Source: Methylosinus sp. LW4
GTDB taxonomy: Bacteria > Pseudomonadota > Alphaproteobacteria > Rhizobiales > Beijerinckiaceae
Direction of reading: 5' to 3'
DNA: 64,000 bases
NCBI RefSeq assembly: GCF_000379125.1
Contig: NZ_KB900626.1
Location: forward strand, 2,366,667-2,430,666
A program made the position numbers and the translations under genes. Below, piece after piece: positions 8,734 to 19,466 of this stretch. Each line of letters opens with the position of its first letter. The stretch's first letter is position 1. The notes below the pieces were generated by a model that saw only the letters and a program-made list of their open reading frames with translations, did no database searches and was not told the origin of the DNA.

Positions 8734-9189
8734 ATGTCCTTCGCCCTCATCCCTCTTTCGCGTTGCGCCGAGCTCTGCGGGCTCGCTCCCCATGAGATGA
8801 TCGCCGGCGCCGCGCCCTCGCCCTTTCATCAATCCCTCTATGAGAGCTATCTGATGCTCTGCGATCGCGGCGCGGATTTCGTGCGCGATCTCATTGTCTC
8901 CGACCTGCGCCGGGCGCTCGACATAGGCGCGACCCGCCTCGCCGCCGAATTGCTGCTGGTGCTGCGCCGCTTCCTCTCGGTTCCGCGCGGCGCGCCGCGC
9001 TTCCGGGCCGCGCCGCCGGACGGGATGGCGCTCGACGCCGCCCTCGGCGTCATCGACAGGCTGGCGACGATGCGTCCCGCCTCCGACTCGTCGCGCCTCT
9101 CGCGGTTCGGGGACCGTCGGCGACCGCCGAACTGTGTCTCCGCGCGCGCCGGCTCGGCTTGCGTCCCGAGGCGTTTCGAGTCAGCGTGA
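8734..9189 (+). CDS. Hypothetical protein
   Basis: This 151-residue frame is not recognised. The first 85 residues (MSFALIPLSRCAELCGLAP and onward) read as an amphipathic helical protein with normal codon use. The last 50 residues are rich in Arg, Ser and Pro and may be low-complexity or a read-out of non-selected sequence. It lies between the Crp/Fnr gene and the adenylate cyclase gene on the same strand, so it may belong to that group. No clear ribosome-binding site precedes the ATG. Confidence 0.5.
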   Translation: MSFALIPLSRCAELCGLAPHEMIAGAAPSPFHQSLYESYLMLCDRGADFVRDLIVSDLRRALDIGATRLAAELLLVLRRFLSVPRGAPRFRAAPPDGMALDAALGVIDRLATMRPASDSSRLSRFGDRRRPPNCVSARAGSACVPRRFESA

Positions 9190-9244
9190 CCCGCGCCTTC
9201 GGCGAACATCTCGCGCCCGCGACGGACGCACAAGGGAGGCGCGA

Positions 9245-11476
9245 TTGAAGCGGTCGCGGCGACGCAGGCCCGCCTATTTTCTCGCGACGGCCGCCGCGGC
9301 GCTCGGCGTCGTCGCCCTCGGCCGGCTGCAGCCGCCCGCGCTGGACGATCTGCGCAATTTCGTCTTCGACTCCTATCAGCGCCTCGCCCCGCGCCCTTAT
9401 GATCCGGGCCTTCCCGTGCGCGTGATCGCGGTGGACGAGGACAGCCTCTCCGTCTTCGGACAATGGCCCTGGCCGCGCACGCGCCTCGCCGCTCTGCTCG
9501 ACAAGCTCGTCGAGGCGGGCGCGGCGGCCGTCGCTTTCGATATCGTATTCGCCGAGGCGGATCAGACCAGCCTCGATCATTATGCGCGACGCCTGCCGGA
9601 GGGGCCCGCCAAGACGCAGATCGCCGCCATCGCCGCGGGCGCCATTCCCAACGATCAAATCTTCGCGCAATCCATCGCCGCCGCGCCGACGGCGCTCGGC
9701 CTCACCCTCTCCGGCGCCGGGCAAAAGCGCGCGCCGCCGCAAAAGGCGGGCGTCGCCATGGCCGGCGACGATCCTTCCGCCTTTCTCGCCGCCTTCCCCG
9801 CCGCCATCGCGCCGATCGCGGAGCTGGCGGAGGCGGCGCGCGGCCTCGGCGCGACCAATTGGGCGCCCGATCGCGACGGCGTGGTGCGCCGCATTCCGCT
9901 GCTCGCGCTCGGCCCCGGCGGCGTCACGCCCTCCCTCGCCCTCGAGGCGCTGCGCGTCGCCCAGGGCGCCTCGACGATCATCATCCGCTCCTCCAACGCC
10001 AGCGGCGAGACCGCCTTCGGACGCCAGACCGGCGTCAATGCGGTCAAGGTGGGCGCCTTCGAGATCGCCGCCGGCGCCGCAGCGGATATTCGCCCGCGCT
10101 ATGGCGCCGCGGCGCCGCAACGTCTCGTCTCGGCGGCGGCCCTCCTCGAGGATCGCGTCCCGCGCGAGGAGATAGACGGGCGCATCGTCTTCATCGGCAC
10201 CACCGCCGTCGGGCTCGGCGATATTCGCGCGACGCCGCTGCAGCCGACCATTCCGGGCGTCGAGATTCATGCGCAAATTCTCGAATCGCTGCTCTCGGGC
10301 GCGCTGCTGTCGCGGCCCGACTGGGCCAATGGCCTCGAGCTCGTCGTCGCCGGCGCCGCCTTCCTCCTCATCGCCGCGCTGCTGCCGCTGGTCGCGCCAT
10401 TGGTCTCGGCGCTCGCCACGACCGGCTTGATCGGCGCGCTCTTCGCCGCGTCCTTTTTCGCCTTCGACCGCGCCGGCCTGCTGATCGACGCCGCTTTCCC
10501 CAGCCTCTCGGCCGCGCTCGCCTATGGCGTCGGCGCCGTCGCGCTATGGCGCCAGGATCAAGCCGCGCGGCGCCATGTGCATATGGCTTTCGGCAAATTC
10601 ATCGCGCCCGCCGTGGTCGAGCGCCTCGTCGAGCACCCCGAGCGGCTGGTGCTGGGCGGCGAGACGCGCGAGCTCACCGTATTGTTCTCCGATCTGCGCG
10701 ATTTCTCGACCATCTCGGAGGGGCTGAGCGCGCAAGAGCTCACACATTTCATGAACGCCTATCTGACGCCGATGACCGACGCCATTCTCGATCGCGAGGG
10801 CACGGTCGACAAATATATCGGCGACGCCGTCATGGCGTTCTGGAATGCGCCGCTCGATGTCGCCGATCATCCGCGCAAGGCCGTTCACGCCGCGCTCGAC
10901 ATGCGCGCCGCGCTCGCGCGCTTCAACGGCGAGCGCGCCGCCGAGGCCGATCGCGAACGGCGCGACTATCGCAAGGCGGCGATGGGCATAGGCCTCAATC
11001 TGGGGCCTTGCAGCGTCGGCAACATGGGCTCGGCGCGCCGCTTCGACTATTCGATTCTCGGGGACGTGGTGAATCTCACATCGCGGCTGGAAGGACTGTG
11101 TAAATGGTTCCGCGTGGATATTCTCGCTTCCGGCGATTTGCGCGACGCCGCCGCTGACTTCGCCTGGCTCGATCTCGGCACGGCGCAAGTCGTCGGACGC
11201 TCGACGCCGACGCGCATCTATGCGCTCGTCGGAGACGAGAGCTTCGCGGCGAGCGCCGCTTTCGCCGCATGGCGTGACGAACATATGACGATGATGCGCT
11301 ATCATGCCGAATGGGACTTCGCCCGCGCCCGCGTCGTAGCGGCGGATTTGAGGGCGTCGGCAGAGCCGCATTGGGGTGGTTGCTATATGGCCATGGAACA
11401 GCGATTTGCGGCTTTCGAGGCGGCTCCGCCGGCGAGGACGGGAGGCGCGCCCATTTGGAAGATGGACAGCAAATGA
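9245..11476 (+). CDS. CHASE2-domain adenylate/guanylate cyclase
   Basis: This 743-residue membrane protein joins an extracytoplasmic CHASE2 sensor (residues about 30-350, after an N-terminal transmembrane helix) to three transmembrane helices (about 355-445). A class III nucleotide cyclase domain follows (about 475-665). The cyclase has VLFSDLRDFSTISE with the metal-binding Asp residues, then DKYIGDAVMAFWNAP. DYSILGDVVNLTSRL supplies the later active-site strand. It probably makes cAMP in response to an external signal. The TTG at 9245 was chosen as the start because AGGGAGG lies at the right distance; in-frame codons further upstream overlap the preceding gene. It overlaps the HD phosphohydrolase gene by ATGA. 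Confidence 0.88.
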   Translation: MKRSRRRRPAYFLATAAAALGVVALGRLQPPALDDLRNFVFDSYQRLAPRPYDPGLPVRVIAVDEDSLSVFGQWPWPRTRLAALLDKLVEAGAAAVAFDIVFAEADQTSLDHYARRLPEGPAKTQIAAIAAGAIPNDQIFAQSIAAAPTALGLTLSGAGQKRAPPQKAGVAMAGDDPSAFLAAFPAAIAPIAELAEAARGLGATNWAPDRDGVVRRIPLLALGPGGVTPSLALEALRVAQGASTIIIRSSNASGETAFGRQTGVNAVKVGAFEIAAGAAADIRPRYGAAAPQRLVSAAALLEDRVPREEIDGRIVFIGTTAVGLGDIRATPLQPTIPGVEIHAQILESLLSGALLSRPDWANGLELVVAGAAFLLIAALLPLVAPLVSALATTGLIGALFAASFFAFDRAGLLIDAAFPSLSAALAYGVGAVALWRQDQAARRHVHMAFGKFIAPAVVERLVEHPERLVLGGETRELTVLFSDLRDFSTISEGLSAQELTHFMNAYLTPMTDAILDREGTVDKYIGDAVMAFWNAPLDVADHPRKAVHAALDMRAALARFNGERAAEADRERRDYRKAAMGIGLNLGPCSVGNMGSARRFDYSILGDVVNLTSRLEGLCKWFRVDILASGDLRDAAADFAWLDLGTAQVVGRSTPTRIYALVGDESFAASAAFAAWRDEHMTMMRYHAEWDFARARVVAADLRASAEPHWGGCYMAMEQRFAAFEAAPPARTGGAPIWKMDSK

Positions 11477-12165
11477 CGGGCGCGACAGTGGAAAATGCAG
11501 ACGAAGCGCGCAGGCTGCGCTATTGGCGGCGAATCGCGGAAGCGCATGAGCCGGGCGCCTATGAGGCGCTCGACCAAGCCTATCGCCAGCCGCATCGCGC
11601 CTATCACAGCTGGGCGCATATCGACGAGCTGCTCACAGGGCTCGAGCGTTTCGATTCGCTCGCCACGCGGCCCGATCTCATCGCCGCCGCCATCTTCTGG
11701 CACGACGCCGTGCATCAGGCGCGCGACCCGGATGGCAAGACGCGGCTCGACCGGCAGAATGTGCGCGACAGCGTCGCCGCCTTCCGCCGCCACACGATTC
11801 TCGCGGGAAGCGAGGCGCAGGCCGTCGAAGATCTGGTGATGGCGACGTCCGATCACGCCGGCGCGCGCGCGACGACAGAGCATTACGCGGGCTTCTCCGG
11901 CGATCTCGATCTCTTCGTCGATCTCGATCTCAGCCCGCTCGCCGCGCCTTGGGAAATCTTCGCCGCCAACACGCAGAAGATTCGCTCGGAATCCATCGGC
12001 GTCGAAGAAGCCGAATTCGCCGCCAATCAAGCGAAGATGCTGGAGGGGCTGGCGCAGGGCGACAGGCCGGTGTTTCGCCGCGCGGAGACGTGCGCGGCAT
12101 GGGACGCGATCGCGCGCGTCAATCTCGCGCGCTGCATCGCCGGGCTGCGCGCGGCGGGACGCTGA
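11473..12165 (+). CDS. Predicted HD-superfamily metal-dependent phosphohydrolase
   Basis: This 230-residue cytoplasmic protein resembles the COG4339-type HD hydrolases. AYHSWAHIDELL (about residue 40) and IFWHDAVHQ (about residue 75) supply the metal-binding His and His-Asp residues, and ATSDHAG a further one. The substrate is unknown. Its ATG overlaps the cyclase stop codon (ATGA), so it is translated with the cyclase and could act on a nucleotide made by or related to it; that link is an inference. A bidirectional terminator follows. Confidence 0.75.
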   Translation: MTGATVENADEARRLRYWRRIAEAHEPGAYEALDQAYRQPHRAYHSWAHIDELLTGLERFDSLATRPDLIAAAIFWHDAVHQARDPDGKTRLDRQNVRDSVAAFRRHTILAGSEAQAVEDLVMATSDHAGARATTEHYAGFSGDLDLFVDLDLSPLAAPWEIFAANTQKIRSESIGVEEAEFAANQAKMLEGLAQGDRPVFRRAETCAAWDAIARVNLARCIAGLRAAGR

Positions 12166-12200
12166 GGCAAGAGCCCCATCGAGAGGCGCGAAAAAAGAAA

Positions 12201-12224
12201 GCCCGGCTCACGCCGGGCTTTTTT
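12201..12224. terminator. Bidirectional terminator between the HD phosphohydrolase gene and ftsH
   Basis: GCCCGGC-TCAC-GCCGGGC is followed by six T and preceded by an A-rich tract. It can therefore stop transcription from both convergent genes. Confidence 0.92.
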
Positions 12225-12242
12225 GCTTTCGAGGAAATCCGA

Positions 12243-14168
<1,926 letters not shown>

Positions 14169-14237
14169 CGACGACCTCCGACGGACCGTCAGCCGGCCGC
14201 GGGAGACACATTTCCCGCGTCGACGGCGCGTGTCGCT

Positions 14238-14265
14238 TTTATGACCTTACGACAGCATTCCCAAG
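14238..14265 (-). promoter_or_regulatory. Possible heat-shock-type promoter of ftsH
   Basis: On the minus strand CTTGG, 17 bases and CATAAA lie about 70 bases upstream of the ftsH start. The CTTG -35 element and spacing resemble alphaproteobacterial RpoH promoters, which control ftsH in relatives. The -10 match is only partial, so this is a weak call. Confidence 0.3.
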
Positions 14266-14451
14266 TCGCCAAATTAAATGCAGTCATGCGCCATGGCGAG
14301 AAAACATGAGCGCGGCCCGATGGCCTGGCCTCGCCTTCGCCGTGGCCGCTCCGCCCGCTCCCGAGACAAAAAGTCGCAGCGCCGCTCCGTCGCAGGCGCC
14401 TTTTCCCGAGCCTGCGCTCGGACAGATATGATTTGAAAAGGAGAGCGGCGG

Positions 14452-16113
14452 ATGGAGGAGGCGAGCGTCGGCTCTGCGACACTCGGCTTTCGCGCGCGCG
14501 GGATGCATTGCCACGGCTGCGAGCGGGCCATCGAGCGCGCCGTCGGCGAGCTTCCCGGCGTCGCGAGCGCGAAGGCCGATTATCCGACCGAGCGCGTGAG
14601 CGTGGTCTATGACCCCGCCGCCGTCACGCCGAAGGCGATCCGCGCGGCGGTCGAGCGCCAGGGCTATCGCGCCGTCCCCATGGAGGAGCCCGGCGGCGGC
14701 CGCCTCGGCAAGATTCTCGGCGTGCTGCTCGGCCTCGCCGGCGTCGCTCTGCTGATCTTCATCGACACGCATTGGATCGGCGAGGCCGGCGCGCCGGACA
14801 TCGGCCGCCATATGAGCCTCGAGCTGATTTTCCTGCTCGGCCTGCTCACCGGCTTTCATTGCATCGGCATGTGCGGCGGCTTGGTGCTGAGCTATGCGGC
14901 CGATGACGCGCGGCTGGGGCGCCCGTCCTATCGCTCGCATCTGCTCTATGGCGCGGGCAAGACGATCTCCTACACGGCGATCGGCGCCTTGTTCGGCCTC
15001 GTCGGCGCCTTCATCGCCTTCACGCCCATGCTGCGCGGCGTCGCCGGCGTCGCGGCCGGCGCTTTTCTCATCGTCTTCGGCCTCAACATGCTCGGCCTTT
15101 TCGCGCCGCTGCGCCGCTTTCGCTTCGCTCTGCCCGCGCCCTTGCAGCGCTCTGTCGACCGGCGCGCGGCGGGCTCGCATCGGCCGTTCGTCATCGGCCT
15201 CTTCAACGGGCTGATGATCGCCTGCGGGCCGCTGCAGGCGATGTATGTGATGGCGGCGGGAACCGGCAGCGCGCTCGAGGGCGCGAAAATGCTGCTCGCC
15301 TTCGGGCTCGGCACGCTGCCTGTCATGCTGAGCTTCGGCGCGCTGTCGACTCTCGTCTCCGCCTCGCTGACGCATCGCCTGCTGATGGCCTCGGGCGCAA
15401 TCGTCGTCGCGCTCGGCGCGGTGATGATCAATCGCGGCATGATCCTCACCGGCTGGGGCTATGATCTGCAATCCATGATCGGAACATTGCGCGGCGCGGC
15501 CGAACGCTCGATTCTCTCGCCCGCGCCTGCGCCCTCCCCTGCGCCGGCAGCCGCGCCCGCTGTGGGGCCGCAGGCTTCGGAACCGCAGCCGCGCGGCGCC
15601 TATCAGACGATCGAGATGGATGTCGTGGTCACGGGCTTCTCGCCCAATCGCTTCTCGCTCATCGCGGGCGTCCCCGTGCATTGGGTGATCGACGGAAAAG
15701 AAATCACCAGCTGCAATCGCCGCATCGTCGTTCCGAGCCTCGATCTCCAATTCGACGTGAAGCCCGGCGTCCAGACGATCGAGTTCACGCCGCGCGCGGC
15801 CGGCGTCATTCATTGGAGCTGCTGGATGGGCATGCTGCGCGGCGAGTTCGACGTGCGGGACGCGCCCGCTCCGGCCGTCGCCGCGACGACGACGCCGCCG
15901 CCGCAAACGCCGGCGGGCGAAAGGCCGAGCGCGCGCTCCATCGCGCATGACGACCTCTATCGCATCGCCGCGGGCGACACGCTGCACGACATCGCCGTGA
16001 AGCTCTATGGCGACGGCGCGCGCTGGAAGGAAATTCTCGCCGCCAATCCGGGGCTCGATCCGCGGCGGCTGAAGCCCGGCGAAACGATAAGGGCGCCGCG
16101 CGACGAGCGCTGA
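14452..16113 (+). CDS. Fusion of HMA metal-binding, SafE/TauE-like membrane, cupredoxin-like and LysM domains
   Basis: This 553-residue protein has four parts. An N-terminal heavy-metal-associated domain (about 8-78) has GMHCHGCERA, whose two Cys bind Cu(I) in this family. A SafE/DsbD-type membrane region (about 85-345) follows, with LTGFHCIGMCGGLVLSYA and several helices. After a Pro/Ala linker comes a cupredoxin-like domain (about 388-465). Its Cys in TSCNRRI and the His, Cys and Met in HWSCWMGMLRG could bind copper. The C-terminal LysM domain (about 500-550) has YRIAAGDTLHDIAVKLYG. The first three parts are known together in copper-handling proteins; the LysM addition is unusual. The likely role is copper transfer across the inner membrane, by inference. 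Confidence 0.82.
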   Translation: MEEASVGSATLGFRARGMHCHGCERAIERAVGELPGVASAKADYPTERVSVVYDPAAVTPKAIRAAVERQGYRAVPMEEPGGGRLGKILGVLLGLAGVALLIFIDTHWIGEAGAPDIGRHMSLELIFLLGLLTGFHCIGMCGGLVLSYAADDARLGRPSYRSHLLYGAGKTISYTAIGALFGLVGAFIAFTPMLRGVAGVAAGAFLIVFGLNMLGLFAPLRRFRFALPAPLQRSVDRRAAGSHRPFVIGLFNGLMIACGPLQAMYVMAAGTGSALEGAKMLLAFGLGTLPVMLSFGALSTLVSASLTHRLLMASGAIVVALGAVMINRGMILTGWGYDLQSMIGTLRGAAERSILSPAPAPSPAPAAAPAVGPQASEPQPRGAYQTIEMDVVVTGFSPNRFSLIAGVPVHWVIDGKEITSCNRRIVVPSLDLQFDVKPGVQTIEFTPRAAGVIHWSCWMGMLRGEFDVRDAPAPAVAATTTPPPQTPAGERPSARSIAHDDLYRIAAGDTLHDIAVKLYGDGARWKEILAANPGLDPRRLKPGETIRAPRDER

Positions 16114-16117
16114 CCGC

Positions 16118-16411
16118 TCACGCCAAATATTTGGGCAGCTCGCGCTCGAATTCGGGAAAATACAGCGAGATCACGCTCACATCGAATTGCCCGAGAATCT
16201 GCTCCTTGGGCTCGCGCTCGAGCAGGAATCGAAAGGCCGCGTCGAGACATTGCTCGGCGCTGGAGACGCCGCCGCCCAATCGCTCGGCGAGCACGCGCGA
16301 CATGGTCACGCGATGGCGCGACTTGCTCGCGGCGTCACGCACCACGACATCGAAGGTGAGGGTATTGGGAGCGCCATTGTCGCGGCGCGCAATATCGATC
16401 GCGATGGTCAT
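16118..16411 (-). CDS. Hypothetical protein co-transcribed with glutathione peroxidase
   Basis: This 97-residue protein is not recognised. It starts MTIAIDIARRDNGAP and is a mixed alpha/beta, soluble sequence without signal or membrane segments. Its start overlaps the stop of the upstream glutathione peroxidase gene by ATGA, so the two are translated together. An upstream extension of the frame falls inside that gene and was discarded. It converges closely with the copper fusion gene, with a 4-base gap. Confidence 0.72.
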   Translation of the reverse strand: MTIAIDIARRDNGAPNTLTFDVVVRDAASKSRHRVTMSRVLAERLGGGVSSAEQCLDAAFRFLLEREPKEQILGQFDVSVISLYFPEFERELPKYLA

Positions 16412-16914
16412 GCAGCCTCCGCCAGAAGCGTCTCTATATCCGCCGCGATCACCTGCGGCCGATCGGTCGGCGCATAGCGCTTCACGACGCGGCCGTTTCG
16501 ATCGACGAGAAATTTGGTGAAATTCCATTTGATCGCCTGCGTGCCGAAAACTCCGGGCGCCTGCGCCTTCAAGAAACGATAGAGCGGATGCGCATTTTCG
16601 CCATTCACGTCGATCTTGGCGAAGAGCGGAAAAGTGACGTCATAGCTCGCCGAGCAGAAGGCGCCGATGGCGGCCTCGTCGCCGGGCTCCTGATGGCCGA
16701 ACTGATTGCAGGGAAAGCCGAGCACGGCGAAGCCACGGTCGCGATAGGCGCGCCACAGCTCCTCGAGCCCCTGATATTGCGGGGTGAAGCCGCATTTGCT
16801 CGCGACATTGACGATCAGCAGCGCCTGGCCGGCCCAATCGGCGAGGCTCACGCTTTCGCCGTTCAAGCGACGCGCTTCGAAATCATGGACGCGATTCTCG
16901 CGGACAGGGCTCAT
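16408..16914 (-). CDS. Glutathione peroxidase family protein (first of two paralogues)
   Basis: This 168-residue thiol peroxidase has the family motifs NVASKCGFTPQY, with the peroxidatic Cys in the selenocysteine position, LGFPCNQFGHQEP, and IKWNFTKFLVD with the Trp-Asn of the catalytic tetrad. Bacterial Cys-type members usually take electrons from thioredoxin rather than glutathione. The start at 16914 (MSPVRENRVHDFEA) was chosen over an in-frame codon 141 bases upstream because the extra residues are Arg-rich and unlike the family. The close paralogue is at 17086-17568. Confidence 0.92.
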   Translation of the reverse strand: MSPVRENRVHDFEARRLNGESVSLADWAGQALLIVNVASKCGFTPQYQGLEELWRAYRDRGFAVLGFPCNQFGHQEPGDEAAIGAFCSASYDVTFPLFAKIDVNGENAHPLYRFLKAQAPGVFGTQAIKWNFTKFLVDRNGRVVKRYAPTDRPQVIAADIETLLAEAA

Positions 16915-17085
16915 GGCCGAGGCGACCTCTCGACATATTCGCCTCGATCGCGGCGCGCGAGGGGCTCCCCGAAACCGCCGCTGAACGGCGGATCGGCGGA
17001 GCCACTCGGCCAATATGGCGCAGACTCGCGCTTTCGTCACCGCGCCCGCCGGCATCTAGAGCCGATGGCGGGCGCTTTCCGCCTC

Positions 17086-17568
17086 TCAGGCCTCGGCGAG
17101 CAGGGCGTGAATGTCGGGCTCCATCTGGCGCGGCGTGTTGGTGGCCTGGAAGCGCTTCACCACATTGCCCTTGCGGTCGATGAGGAATTTGGTGAAGTTC
17201 CACTTCACGTCTTCCGCCGGACCCGGGTCCTTCTCCTTCAGCAGCTTGTAGAGCGGGTGCTGATTTTCGCCATTCACCTCGATCTTGCTGAACAGCGGGA
17301 AGGTCACGATGAAGCGGGTGGAGCAGAAGGTCTTGATCTCCTCGTCCGTTCCCGGCTCCTGATTGCTGAACTGGTTGCAAGGGAAGCCGAGAATGACGAA
17401 CCCCTTGTCGCGGTTCTCGTTCCAGATCGCCTCGAGGCCATTGTATTGCAGCGTGAAGCCGCATCGGCTCGCCACATTGACGATCAGGATCACCTTGCCG
17501 GCGTAGTCGCCGATCTTGACGGTTTCGCCGTCGATCGTGCGCGCTTCGATATCATAGAGCTCGGACAT
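17086..17568 (-). CDS. Glutathione peroxidase family protein (second paralogue)
   Basis: This 160-residue Cys-type peroxidase carries NVASRCGFTLQY (Cys 36), LGFPCNQFSNQEPG and VKWNFTKFLIDRKG. It is related to the product of the next gene (16408-16914) along its whole length, but the two differ at many positions. This suggests an old tandem duplication with separate roles. Both genes read in the same direction, separated by about 170 bases, so they may be transcribed separately. It lies downstream of the sigma-54 regulator gene, which points the same way but ends at 17697. Confidence 0.93.
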   Translation of the reverse strand: MSELYDIEARTIDGETVKIGDYAGKVILIVNVASRCGFTLQYNGLEAIWNENRDKGFVILGFPCNQFSNQEPGTDEEIKTFCSTRFIVTFPLFSKIEVNGENQHPLYKLLKEKDPGPAEDVKWNFTKFLIDRKGNVVKRFQATNTPRQMEPDIHALLAEA

Positions 17569-17696
17569 GACTGAGAAGGTCTCCGTTCTGCGCGCCGGCG
17601 CCCGAGAGCGCGCGGTGCATTCTGGGCCGCAGAATGGCCGCGCGCGCTTTTTTGGGCAAGCCGGGAAACGCCTAAATTCGCGGCGCCTTCGCCTCT

Positions 17697-19181
17697 TCAG
17701 GCGGCGTCGACATTCTCGTCCATCTCCTCGCCGAGCCCGTACTCCTTCATTTTGCGGTAGAGCGTCGAGCGGCCTATGCCCAGACGACGCGCAATCTCCG
17801 ACATCTGCCCGCGATAATGGACGAGGGCGAATTTGATGACCTCGGCCTCCAGCTCCTCGAGACGGCGCATGTCGCCATGCGGGCCGAGAAGCGCCATCAC
17901 ATTGGGATCGCGAATCTCGACGCGCACGATCTCCCGCTCCGGCGCGGGGCCGGCCGAGACGGGCGCGGGCGCCGGCGGCACGCGGGCGGAAAAGCCCTCC
18001 ACATGGGCGGCGATCTGCGGGAACTCGTTGACCGTCAGCTCGTCGCCGTCGGCCAGCACCACGGCGCGGAAGACGGCGTTCTCGAGCTGGCGGACATTGC
18101 CCGGCCAGTCGTAGCTCGCCAGCAGCGTCGTCGCCTCATGCGATATGCCGCGCAGGCGCTTGTTCTCCTCCGCCGCGAAGCGGATGGCGAAGCGGCGCGC
18201 CAGATCGCCGATATCGTCGCGGCGCGCGCGCAGCGGCGGAATGGTGATGGGGAAGACGTTGAGCCGGTAGAACAGATCCTCGCGGAACTGGCCGCGCTTC
18301 ACCTGCTCGATCAGATTCTGATTCGTCGCCGAGATGAGGCGAATGTCGACCCGCACCGGACGCTTGGCGCCGACGGGATCGATCTCCCCCTCCTGCAGGG
18401 CGCGCAGCAGCTTCACCTGCGTCTCCAGCGGCAATTCGCCGATCTCGTCGAGGAAGAGCGTGCCGCCATTGGCCTCGAGGAATTTGCCCGCATGCTTCTC
18501 GGTCGCGCCGGTGAAGGCTCCCTTCTCATGGCCGAAGAGAATGGATTCGACGAGATTGGCCGGCAGCGCCCCGCAATTGACCGTGACGAAGGCCTTGCCG
18601 CGGCGATCCGAGCCGCCCTGAATGGCGCGCGCGACGATCTCCTTGCCGACGCCCGACTCGCCCTCGATGAGCACGGGAATATTGGAATGGGCGGCGCGCT
18701 CGCCGAGGCGAATGACGCGCGCCATCTCCTCGCTGCGCGAGACCAGATCGCGGAAGGTCAGCGCGCCGTCCCTGCGGCGATTGACGCGGCGCAGTTCGCC
18801 CGCCAGCGCGTCGGCCGACAACGCATTCTTGATGGAGACCTGCAGACGCTCGGCGCCGACCGGCTTCACGACGAAATCATGCGCGCCGGCGCGCATGGCC
18901 GAGATCACCGTCTCTATGGAGCCATTCGCCGTCTGCACGATGACGGGCACGTCGATCTTGAGGTCGCGCAGGCGCGTCAGCACGCCCATGCCGTCGAGAT
19001 CGGGCATGACGAGATCGAGAATCAGCAGATCGACCGGCGTCGCGCCATTCTGCGTCAGCCGCGCCAGCGCCTGCTCGCCGCCCTCGACAGTCTCCACCTC
19101 ATAGCCGAAGCGCCGCGCCGAAGCCTCGAGCAAGCGGCGCTGGACCGGATCGTCGTCGGCGATCAGAATCGTAGAAGTCAT
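17697..19181 (-). CDS. Sigma-54-dependent response regulator (NtrC/TacA type)
   Basis: This 494-residue activator has a receiver domain (residues 1-120; acidic pocket IADDDPVQ, phospho-acceptor Asp 56 in LLILDLVMPD, conserved Lys in VVKPVG). An AAA+ domain follows (about 145-380) with GESGVGKE as Walker A and the sigma-54-contacting GAFTGA loop. A Pro/Ala linker leads to a Fis-type helix-turn-helix (about 445-485, RRLGIGRSTLYRKMKEYG). It opens RNAP-sigma54 promoters when phosphorylated. No histidine kinase lies next to it, and the target genes are not evident. It is close in architecture to Caulobacter TacA and related rhizobial regulators. Confidence 0.92.
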   Translation of the reverse strand: MTSTILIADDDPVQRRLLEASARRFGYEVETVEGGEQALARLTQNGATPVDLLILDLVMPDLDGMGVLTRLRDLKIDVPVIVQTANGSIETVISAMRAGAHDFVVKPVGAERLQVSIKNALSADALAGELRRVNRRRDGALTFRDLVSRSEEMARVIRLGERAAHSNIPVLIEGESGVGKEIVARAIQGGSDRRGKAFVTVNCGALPANLVESILFGHEKGAFTGATEKHAGKFLEANGGTLFLDEIGELPLETQVKLLRALQEGEIDPVGAKRPVRVDIRLISATNQNLIEQVKRGQFREDLFYRLNVFPITIPPLRARRDDIGDLARRFAIRFAAEENKRLRGISHEATTLLASYDWPGNVRQLENAVFRAVVLADGDELTVNEFPQIAAHVEGFSARVPPAPAPVSAGPAPEREIVRVEIRDPNVMALLGPHGDMRRLEELEAEVIKFALVHYRGQMSEIARRLGIGRSTLYRKMKEYGLGEEMDENVDAA

Positions 19182-19466
19182 TGATCCTCTTGAAATCTCT
19201 TAGGCCTGCGCGGCGTGGGCTCGGGCGGATCGCGACGATCCGCGGCGTGCAATAGAGGATGTGGACGACGCCACCTTCCGGCCATGCTCGGAGATCAGGG
19301 TAAAGGCGTCGTTAACGTGAGCCTCGCCGTCGGGACGAATCCGAAGGCCGGGGACGAGAAAAGCTCCTGCGCGGCCAGCGGCTCGGCGGCCTGCGACTTG
19401 CATTTTTTCCGTCCCGTGCCCGATATTCGGCGAAGCGCCCTTCATCCTCAACTCCCGGTTCGAACC

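Noticed and set aside
16408..17568. Possible selenocysteine codons in the peroxidases
   Set aside because: Both have ordinary Cys codons at the active position.
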